Shown in pieces: positions 1 to 5,783 of a stretch of 9,802 nt of DNA. The DNA is from SAR324 cluster bacterium (lineage in GTDB: Bacteria > SAR324 > XYD2-FULL-50-16), in assembly GCA_002401295.1 (NCBI GenBank), contig NVSR01000147.1, positions 1 to 9,802 of the forward strand. The letters run 5' to 3'. A program made the position numbers and the translations under genes. Numbering within the stretch: the first letter of the stretch is position 1; the number at the start of each line of letters is the position of its first letter. A model generated the notes under the pieces. The model was not told where the DNA came from, did no database searches, and saw only the letters and a program-made list of their open reading frames with translations.

Positions 1-437
1 AGAATAAATAGACCGCCAAAAGCTTCCGTTTTATGATCCTTCATGGTTGTTGCCAGGGTACCGCCCACATCATTCATGATGGTGAAAAGCTCAAAGGATA
101 TACGGCGGCCTACAATCTGATAATAGCCCAAATCAACCAGTTGTAAGGATAGCAGGGCCAAAGTCAACACCCCCCCTACCAAAGCAATCAAGCCAAGAAA
201 AAAGCGATTGTGGCGAAAAGCAAAGGGCAGGAAAAGTATCAGGTTCAGCAAGCCAAAAAGCTTGGAAATAACTGAAAAGTCGAAGCGGAGCCCCAGTACC
301 AGAGATGTCAGAATCTCCAGAAGTGGCAAATCCTTATACAACTCGAAATACGTCCCGAGAAAGAGCAGACGAACCAGGGAAAAGAGCAGCATCCCAAAGA
401 GAAACTGCGAACCAACTATTTTTAAAATTCGACTCAT
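1..437 (-). CDS. Partial multi-spanning membrane protein, LTA synthase/sulfatase-like N-terminus
   Basis: This is the N-terminal part (145 complete codons) of a protein cut by the left window edge. It starts at an ATG at 437-435, preceded by a good ribosome binding site (GAGGAAAG at 445-438). The translation is very hydrophobic: membrane segments are likely around residues 8-30, 40-50, 58-75 and 80-102. The motif GLRFDFS (49-55) and the pattern VDLGYYQIVGRRISFE (101-116) after the last helix resemble the membrane half of LtaS/OpgB-type alkaline-phosphatase-superfamily enzymes, which carry a large extracytoplasmic sulfatase domain after the helices. That catalytic domain would lie outside the window, so the family call is an inference from pattern only; another large membrane protein remains possible. 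It lies 71 bases downstream of coaE on the same strand and may be cotranscribed with it. Confidence 0.6.
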   Translation of the reverse strand, partial: MSRILKIVGSQFLFGMLLFSLVRLLFLGTYFELYKDLPLLEILTSLVLGLRFDFSVISKLFGLLNLILFLPFAFRHNRFFLGLIALVGGVLTLALLSLQLVDLGYYQIVGRRISFELFTIMNDVGGTLATTMKDHKTEAFGGLFI

Positions 438-445
438 CTTTCCTC
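438..445 (-). promoter_or_regulatory. Ribosome binding site of the left-edge membrane protein
   Basis: The minus-strand sequence GAGGAAAG directly precedes the ATG at 437, with the GAGG core 4 bases from it. It supports this start for a gene whose stop lies outside the window. The rest of the 71-base gap to coaE (438-508) shows no convincing terminator hairpin or promoter. Confidence 0.6.
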
Positions 446-508
446 GACTTGGCTGAATGTATTGTTTTGCACGTTTCGGTGAAGGGCTGATACAACGTAA
501 GAAAATAG

Positions 509-1138
509 TTATAGAGCAATATCAGATAATGTGATTTGAGGTAGTAGATTGATCTTTTGGAGGATGCTTTCTATTTGTGACTGAGTGAATTGAATCGAGC
601 CATTGTTGTCGATCAAAAAATCAGCTCGCTTCTTTTTTTCACTTTGAAGCATTTGATTCGCAATCCTGGCCTCGACATCTGCTTTTTCAAAACCGCGTAA
701 TTCTATCAGGCGTTCCATTTGGGCCGCTGCATCCAAAGTGACCAAAATCGTCTTTTGGAATCCGGACTCCATCTGATTTTCAAAAAGCAGAGGCACGTCA
801 TTAACCACTAAAGCTTGCGGACACTGCAAATAAATTCCTTCCAGCATCTCTCGACGCAAGATAGCAATTTCTCGATGAGTGATTTTATTGAGTTCTTTAA
901 GCTCATTTGCATCATTAAAGACGATAGAGGCCAGCTTCTTTCGATCCAGTTCCCGGTCTTTCTGCAGAATACCCGTACCAAAATGCTTCACAATCTGTAG
1001 ATAAGCAGGCTCACCCAGGATGACTACCTGACGAGCCATCTGGTCGGCATCCAGGATAATAGCTCCTTCTGCCTTGAAAATGCCTGCCACAGTAGACTTG
1101 CCGCAGCCAATGCCACCGGTTAATCCTAAAAATCTCAT
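509..1138 (-). CDS. coaE: Dephospho-CoA kinase
   Basis: The product (209 residues, the usual CoaE length) phosphorylates the ribose 3'-hydroxyl of dephospho-CoA with ATP, the last step of coenzyme A synthesis in the cytoplasm. A P-loop is visible at residues 8-16 (GGIGCGKST), followed by LDADQMARQV (29-38), which carries the substrate-site aspartate region. The family motif DVPLLFE comes later, in the lid and CoA-binding part. The ATG at 1138 puts the P-loop at the expected distance from the N-terminus and lies 3 bases after the stop of the cytochrome b gene; GGGAG about 9 bases upstream can serve as the ribosome binding site. Close packing suggests cotranscription with the hydrogenase-like genes, but the enzyme is housekeeping and a functional link is not implied. 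Confidence 0.95.
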   Translation of the reverse strand: MRFLGLTGGIGCGKSTVAGIFKAEGAIILDADQMARQVVILGEPAYLQIVKHFGTGILQKDRELDRKKLASIVFNDANELKELNKITHREIAILRREMLEGIYLQCPQALVVNDVPLLFENQMESGFQKTILVTLDAAAQMERLIELRGFEKADVEARIANQMLQSEKKKRADFLIDNNGSIQFTQSQIESILQKINLLPQITLSDIAL

Positions 1139-1141
1139 GCC

Positions 1142-1696
1142 TCAATACTCCCGTAGGTATTTGACGAGTTGTTCGTACCAGTGGGTGATAGTCAGATAGT
1201 ACTTGATCATGATCAGAGACAGGAAGGACCAACCTGAAAGCTCATGGATAACCTGGATTGTTTTTCGGTCAGGCAACATGGGAGCGAATTCCGTATGACG
1301 AATTCCATAATAAACCAAACCCAAAATACAAATAGCAAACAGAGCAGAGTAAAAGATGATGTCTATGATCAACAGTGGAGACCAGGCTTTTCTCTGAAAA
1401 TGAAGAACCTTACGCTTACCATTGATGACAATGAAAGTTTTTTGTCGGCTCTGCAGTCTAAAAAAGAAATCATAGATCAGCACCAAACAAAGCAGAGATA
1501 GATTCAAACCTATGAAGTTATGTATTGTTGCTAAGTTAATACGCTTTACATACTCCAGTACGGTAGTATTTCTTAATGTATGCGCCGAAGCATAGGTCAG
1601 CAGTAACATCAGAGGCAGTCCCCAATGATAGACTCGCTTGACTAATGTCGCGTAAGTTTTTTGTATGAAATTTCGGAATCCCATCGTTGAATCCAT
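1142..1696 (-). CDS. Diheme cytochrome b subunit of a hydrogenase-like complex (HyaC/HupC-type)
   Basis: This 184-residue integral membrane protein has four hydrophobic segments (about 22-42, 56-79, 107-131 and 150-172). Each is associated with a histidine in a position that fits haem ligation: H24 (YHWG), H59 (TIHNF), H151 (VIHELSGW) and H172 (THWYEQ). Such four-helix proteins ligate two b haems and pass electrons from a periplasmic [NiFe] hydrogenase to quinone. It begins 2 bases after the stop of the large subunit gene, in the normal small-large-cytochrome order. That context, more than sequence alone, identifies it. A second ATG at residue 5 (1684) is an alternative start. Because the putative haem ligands are intact while the partner subunits have lost the catalytic metal site, this protein probably still connects the complex to the quinone pool; that is an inference. 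Confidence 0.85.
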   Translation of the reverse strand: MDSTMGFRNFIQKTYATLVKRVYHWGLPLMLLLTYASAHTLRNTTVLEYVKRINLATIHNFIGLNLSLLCLVLIYDFFFRLQSRQKTFIVINGKRKVLHFQRKAWSPLLIIDIIFYSALFAICILGLVYYGIRHTEFAPMLPDRKTIQVIHELSGWSFLSLIMIKYYLTITHWYEQLVKYLREY

Positions 1697-1698
1697 GA

Positions 1699-3153
1699 CT
1701 ACTGAGTCCCATCCAAGACTTGAATATAATAAGAGTTCAGTACCTTACTACACTCTCTAGAGGTTAATTTGCCTGCCTGATGGAGGCGATTGAGTTCTCT
1801 TTCTACAATGCCTGTTTTGCCGCTGCTATCGGTGGTTGAAAAGTTCCAATTTGCGGGTGAAACAATACGATACTGAGTGATGAGTCCGTCTTTGATCCAG
1901 ACTTCATGCAGCAGGGAGCCTCCCGGTGCCTCTACCTTGCCGGTCCCCGAACCTTGTAATTGAAAATCGAAGGACCTCTTCAGGTTACGATCTTTCATTG
2001 GATCGAGTGACTGCAGGTGTTCCATGACTTCACGCATGAAAAAGCGGGTTTCCAAGACTTCCGCTAAGAGACGGCTGGCCAGACAGTTGGGTGCATCCGG
2101 AGGCAACTGCAGGTCTTCAATCATGCGTTGCATGTTATCGCTGATGTCTAGATTTCCTCCCATCACATGGGTGACCAGCATACGAGCTAGGGCACCGGTA
2201 AACATGGGTTCCGATTCATAACGAGCTCCTTTGATCCAAGTGTAGGCTTCCTTGCGTTTAGGATCATAAAAGTTATCGTCATCTTCCTCTAATCTACTGA
2301 TCAAACGATAGTAGGTGTGATAGAGAGACTCCGTGATTTTCAACTCATTGAGGGAGTCTTTCTTCTCTTCCATTAAGACACCCGTAGAGTAAAACTGCTG
2401 TTGATTCTCACCTTTTTTCAAAAGCAGGGAACCAAAGCTGATCAAATACATGCCTTCATCGAAAGTTTTAGTAGAATTCGGAACTGCCTGGATAAATTCT
2501 TTCACATCCGTAGGCCAGACAAGCTCAATAAAGGCCTTACTCTGCTCCAATGAGCGCAGTAGACGCATAATCAGCTTGCGGTCTAGGGAAAAGTTGGTGA
2601 CCCCACCAGGAATCAAATTCATCACAACGGGAAACTTGCCTCCAAGCTCCGCTAATGCTTCCTGGAGAATTCCCAATGTGCGATAAGCTTGTGGTAAATG
2701 AGCCAGGATTTTCCGTCCCTTTTTCCGACTGAGATCCCCTCTCCGAGCTCTTCCCAGCTTCAATCCCATATAATATTTTTTGAACTCGGAGGTTTCATGG
2801 GCCAAGTTCAAATAGTCGGGCAGCACTTCCCAATAAAAGTGGTGAATGTGGGAGTGAATCGTGGACAAATACAATTGAATATGTCGAACCAACTGTCCCG
2901 TGCGGGCGGGTTCTATCTGTAGGTAGTTTTCTAAAGCTAGAGTTGCGGCAATGCCATGAGCAACACCGGACTTAGTAGACAAACGCTGAGTCAGCTGGAT
3001 CGCCTCCAGGGGAGAGCGACCTATCAGGCTATCTTCCAGATGGATGGACTGCCCACTTTTTAGGAAAACAACCTCACCTTCCGCTGTCTTATCCAGGATA
3101 ACTTCCAGATGACCTTCCCTGTTGGCCATTCGGTGAAGTACTTTTTGACTCAT
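1699..3153 (-). CDS. [NiFe]-hydrogenase large-subunit homologue lacking all active-site cysteines
   Basis: This 484-residue protein follows the [NiFe] hydrogenase large-subunit pattern along its length: EGHL near the N-terminus (13-16), GRSPLEAIQLTQR (45-57), HGIAATLALE (66-75), the SHIHHFYWEVLPDY block (101-114), IPGGVTN (181-187), ARYESEPMFTGALARMLV (310-327) and VSPANWN (431-437). The metal-site residues are replaced. The first motif, normally RxCxxCxxxH, reads RLSTKSGVAH (57-66), so both cysteines are serine. The C-terminal motif, normally HSFDPCxxCxxH, reads NSYYIQVLDGTQ (473-484), so both cysteines and the final histidine are lost. The PRG motif is PGG (410-412). The only cysteines are C357 and C468. 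There is no C-terminal extension for a maturation protease. It overlaps the small subunit gene by ATGA and has a very strong ribosome binding site. Intact frame and tight coupling argue against a pseudogene. Hydrogenase activity is not expected. Confidence 0.92.
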   Translation of the reverse strand: MSQKVLHRMANREGHLEVILDKTAEGEVVFLKSGQSIHLEDSLIGRSPLEAIQLTQRLSTKSGVAHGIAATLALENYLQIEPARTGQLVRHIQLYLSTIHSHIHHFYWEVLPDYLNLAHETSEFKKYYMGLKLGRARRGDLSRKKGRKILAHLPQAYRTLGILQEALAELGGKFPVVMNLIPGGVTNFSLDRKLIMRLLRSLEQSKAFIELVWPTDVKEFIQAVPNSTKTFDEGMYLISFGSLLLKKGENQQQFYSTGVLMEEKKDSLNELKITESLYHTYYRLISRLEEDDDNFYDPKRKEAYTWIKGARYESEPMFTGALARMLVTHVMGGNLDISDNMQRMIEDLQLPPDAPNCLASRLLAEVLETRFFMREVMEHLQSLDPMKDRNLKRSFDFQLQGSGTGKVEAPGGSLLHEVWIKDGLITQYRIVSPANWNFSTTDSSGKTGIVERELNRLHQAGKLTSRECSKVLNSYYIQVLDGTQ

Positions 3154-4148
3154 ATGTCCTCCCCCTTGTAGGTATGGATCTTCTGGATTTCTACAGAGCT
3201 ATGACTTTTTTTGGTCAGTGCGTGTAGTAAGATACCTGCTGCCGTAACAGCTACAGTCCCTTTAGTGATGTTTTCCGCATGCCGCAGGAGGAGGGAATTG
3301 GTTCCCGTAGCTTCGCCTGAAAGGGTTCCGTAAAATCCCAAACCAGCGTGATTGGGATAATCCGGGTCGGAGCAGCCTGAACAAGGACTGCCTGCCTTCA
3401 CACACCAGTTGCCAGTTTCGTTCCAACGATCAACGGGACAGGTGTTTTTAGTCACAGGGCCCTTACAACCCAATAAATACAAACAGCCTTCTTTTTCACC
3501 AAAATAGTTAACGAAGTCACCCACATCGAAGTTTGATCGGTATTCACAGCGCTCACAGATATATTTTTCAAAAAACATTAACGGCCGACGTAATTCATCA
3601 AGCTGTGGTAGTCCGAAGAGAATCAGATGATTGAGTGTTCCCAAAAGATGTCGAGCCGAAACGGGGACACCGGGCAACCTGATGAAAGGGACCTGGGCAG
3701 GCAGCAATAAGTCCTGCTCTAAGTGAATCCAGGAACTGCTTTCTTCCGGAGCGTAAGCCGTTTCATTACCAAGCAGAATAACCAGCCTGGACTGCTTGAT
3801 TGCCTGACTCAGAGATTTGATATAACCAGCTTCAGGATCCTTAGAAAAATATCCATCTAGAATCAGAATAGGGGCCTGAGGCCCTTTTTTCCTTAGCGCT
3901 GTTGTTTGCAAATCATCGATCGACAAGGTCTGAAAATATTTTTCCAGAAAATCCGGGAAGCCCGGTAGGTTCCAGATTCCAGCCCGATTGATCCCTGAAG
4001 ATTGTCCGAAAAGCCACACAATCGATTGTTGCTCCAATTTAGGTTGGGCTACCAAGGATTGGGTTAAGCTTTCTAAAAGCAAAGGCACCGTAAGGCTACC
4101 CAAAGCTAATTGTTGAAGGAATTTCCTTCTTTTGAGTTTACCTGCCAT
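3150..4148 (-). CDS. [NiFe]-hydrogenase small-subunit homologue, Tat-exported, proximal cluster lost
   Basis: The 332-residue product starts with a Tat signal (KRRKFLQQ at 6-13, hydrophobic stretch 14-34), so the folded complex should be exported. The fold signature is clear: SIVWLFGQ (42-49), LPGVP (158-162), CEYRSNFDVG (201-210), GCLYLLGCKGP (221-231), TCPVDRWN (236-243) and SPCSGCSDPDY (254-264). The four proximal-cluster cysteine positions are S51, N54, E129 and V161. Distal ligands are C198 (normally His), C201, C222 and C228; medial ligands are C237, C249 (normally Pro), C256 and C259. These eight are the only cysteines, so two all-cysteine [4Fe-4S] clusters are predicted. A C-terminal hydrophobic helix (about 295-311) matches the membrane anchor of uptake hydrogenase small subunits. 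The gene starts 6 bases after the phosphatase stop codon. The frame is intact. Confidence 0.92.
   Translation of the reverse strand: MAGKLKRRKFLQQLALGSLTVPLLLESLTQSLVAQPKLEQQSIVWLFGQSSGINRAGIWNLPGFPDFLEKYFQTLSIDDLQTTALRKKGPQAPILILDGYFSKDPEAGYIKSLSQAIKQSRLVILLGNETAYAPEESSSWIHLEQDLLLPAQVPFIRLPGVPVSARHLLGTLNHLILFGLPQLDELRRPLMFFEKYICERCEYRSNFDVGDFVNYFGEKEGCLYLLGCKGPVTKNTCPVDRWNETGNWCVKAGSPCSGCSDPDYPNHAGLGFYGTLSGEATGTNSLLLRHAENITKGTVAVTAAGILLHALTKKSHSSVEIQKIHTYKGEDI
3158..3167 (-). promoter_or_regulatory. Strong ribosome binding site of the large-subunit homologue
   Basis: The minus strand reads AAGGGGGAGG, ending 4 bases before the ATG at 3153. The site lies inside the 3' end of the small subunit gene, and the start and stop codons overlap (ATGA). 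This is the strongest such site I noticed in the window and suggests coupled, efficient synthesis of both subunits. Confidence 0.7.
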
Positions 4149-4154
4149 GTTTAC

Positions 4155-5126
4155 TCAATCTTTTGTTTTTTGAAACTCATAGAGTTGTGTGCCCGAAGCG
4201 TCGTAGAAGCGACTAATGACGCGATCCGGAGAGACTTGAAACCATACAAACCCGTTATCTTGATAACGAAATCGACTTTTTGCTGCCGAGCTTTTCACCT
4301 TGTTTTTATCTGATGAGGAACGATAATTTTTCCCTCCTGAGCCGCTCACGATGTACTCAGTTTTCTCTCCTTCCACCTGCAAATGTTCTAGCTGGTGATC
4401 ATGTCCGGAGAGGTAGAAATCGACTTTACCCTGGAAATAATTATTCCAAAGCCCTCTTGAAAGAGGGTCCAGGTCTCCGTGAACACCACCACTGTAAACG
4501 GGTTGATGGCCGAAGAGGAACTTCCAGGGGCTTTGACTCTCTTCCACGTCTTGCCGGACCCCCTCAGCTTGCAAGATACCGCAGCTGGTATTGAATCCAA
4601 AAAAAGAAGCGGGTCCTGCCTGAAAATTGTAGGAAAAATTGGGCATTCTCCAAAAGGGGCTGTCCAGACTGTGATAAATCTGAGCAAAGACATTGCCCTT
4701 GAGGTCATGGTTACCCAAAACTGCAATAAAAGGGATTCCGATATCCTGGTAGATATCTTCAAAAAACAGTTTAAATAAAGGATCCTGCAGTGATTGCAGC
4801 CCACCTTCATAGAAGTTGTCTCCTAACATCAGGGCAAAGTCACAATTACCACCCTGACAGACCTGACGAATGGATTCCGCCACCCGTTTTTGCGCTTCCG
4901 AACCGTCGCCCGTATCTCCTATGGCCACAAAACGTACGTAGTCCTTAACCTGAGGGAAGTCCAGGTCCACCACATCTTCGGGCAAAGAAAAGCATCCTTT
5001 TTCATAGCCTGTTTGGGTTAACTTCACCCCTGTGTAGTTACCAAAAGCAAAAACCGCAATCAAGCCGGAACCGCCTAAAAAAATAAGAATCAATACTTTT
5101 AACCGGTTTCCTGCTTTTCTCTTCAA
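4155..5126 (-). CDS. Purple acid phosphatase-type metallophosphoesterase, membrane-anchored or secreted
   Basis: This 323-residue calcineurin-like phosphoesterase most resembles tartrate-resistant (type 5) purple acid phosphatases, which hydrolyse phosphomonoesters with a di-metal site (Fe-Fe or Fe-Zn/Mn). All metal-ligand motifs are present: GDTGDG (D71), GDNFY (D103 and the PAP-specific tyrosine Y106), GNHD (N139, H140), FGHQPVYSGG (H207) and SGHDHQLEHL (H242, H244). A positively charged start (MKRKAGNRLK) and a hydrophobic segment at 10-29 indicate a signal peptide or N-terminal anchor, placing the enzyme outside the cytoplasm. I see no lipobox. The start is TTG at 5126, preceded by AAGGG; an in-frame TAA 12-15 bases upstream rules out an earlier start. 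The next gene, the hydrogenase-like small subunit, begins 6 bases after its stop. Its substrate cannot be told from the sequence. Confidence 0.88.
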   Translation of the reverse strand: MKRKAGNRLKVLILIFLGGSGLIAVFAFGNYTGVKLTQTGYEKGCFSLPEDVVDLDFPQVKDYVRFVAIGDTGDGSEAQKRVAESIRQVCQGGNCDFALMLGDNFYEGGLQSLQDPLFKLFFEDIYQDIGIPFIAVLGNHDLKGNVFAQIYHSLDSPFWRMPNFSYNFQAGPASFFGFNTSCGILQAEGVRQDVEESQSPWKFLFGHQPVYSGGVHGDLDPLSRGLWNNYFQGKVDFYLSGHDHQLEHLQVEGEKTEYIVSGSGGKNYRSSSDKNKVKSSAAKSRFRYQDNGFVWFQVSPDRVISRFYDASGTQLYEFQKTKD

Positions 5127-5151
5127 GGCATCCCTTTTTTAGTGCACAATT

Positions 5152-5763
5152 TTATAACAATTTACTGCTGTGGATAATGCGGACTCCTGCCACCTGCATT
5201 TCCTCAATGGCTCGATCCATATCACCCGGACTCAATTCCACACCTCGACAACCATCGATGATCACCGTGGTGTTATAACCCAACTTGATAGCATCCAGTG
5301 CGGTAAATTTCACACAGTAATCTGTGGCGAGGCCCATGATAAAAAGATTTGTCACCTTTTTACCTTTCAGATAATTATCCAATTGCGTGTGTGTGAAGTG
5401 GTCATTCTCAAAAAAACCACTGTAACTGTCAATCCTTTGATGAATTCCTTTTTTAAAAACCTTGTGAACCCCCTGTTGTTGGAGATCTACATGGAAATCA
5501 GCGCCAAGTGTATTCTGCACACAATGGTCGGGCCAGAGAATTTGTTGAATACCAAACAGATCAATCATGCTCCCCACGGGTTCCTCATGACTGCTGGCAA
5601 AACTACCATGCCCTGCAGGATGCCAATCCTGGGTTGCCAAAGTCATTTCAAAGCGTTGCATCAAGCTATTGGCCAGAGGCACGATCAGGTCCCCCTCACT
5701 GACAGCCAGGGAGCCACCGGGGCAGAAATCATTTTGGATATCAACCAAGAGTAAAACATCCAT
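5152..5763 (-). CDS. pncA: Nicotinamidase (pyrazinamidase)
   Basis: The product (203 residues) hydrolyses nicotinamide to nicotinate and ammonia, feeding the NAD salvage route in the cytoplasm. The cysteine hydrolase triad of the isochorismatase-like family is visible: D8 in LVDIQNDF, K105 in FKKG and C150 in GLATDYCVKFTALDA. Metal-site residues include D46 and H48 in TQDWHPAGHGSF and H80 in LWPDHC. The DSYSGFFEN block (112-120) is typical of nicotinamidases rather than isochorismatases. The ATG at 5763 lies 20 bases after the fliI stop. A nearby ATG at 5767 is out of frame. Placement after fliI instead of fliJ is unusual but needs no functional link. Confidence 0.94.
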   Translation of the reverse strand: MDVLLLVDIQNDFCPGGSLAVSEGDLIVPLANSLMQRFEMTLATQDWHPAGHGSFASSHEEPVGSMIDLFGIQQILWPDHCVQNTLGADFHVDLQQQGVHKVFKKGIHQRIDSYSGFFENDHFTHTQLDNYLKGKKVTNLFIMGLATDYCVKFTALDAIKLGYNTTVIIDGCRGVELSPGDMDRAIEEMQVAGVRIIHSSKLL

Positions 5764-5783
5764 CCATTGGCCTGTGATTAGGG

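Noticed and set aside
438..508. Promoter or terminator in the coaE to membrane protein gap
   Set aside because: I found no convincing hairpin with a T-run and no well-spaced -35/-10 pair on the minus strand.
1699..4148. Decayed hydrogenase pseudogenes
   Set aside because: Both frames are full length without stops or frameshifts, keep ATGA coupling and a strong ribosome binding site, and the replacements are confined to ligand positions in a coherent pattern, including two gains of cysteine.
1699..4148. Complex I (NuoB/NuoD) or Ech-type subunits, which also lack CxxC motifs
   Set aside because: The small subunit has a Tat signal, two C-terminal cluster sites and a membrane anchor, and a HyaC-type cytochrome b follows. 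NuoB has none of these and keeps the proximal cluster instead.
4388..4810. Minus-strand open frame of 140 codons overlapping the phosphatase
   Set aside because: It is in another frame within the phosphatase gene, whose own frame carries all the metal-site motifs.
5142..5147. GTGCAC palindrome upstream of the phosphatase as an operator or terminator
   Set aside because: Six bases of symmetry without flanking stem or a following T-run on the transcribed strand is not enough.
5170..5754. Long open frame on the plus strand (194 codons) opposite pncA
   Set aside because: It lies fully antisense to an unmistakable nicotinamidase, and its translation has no recognisable motif.
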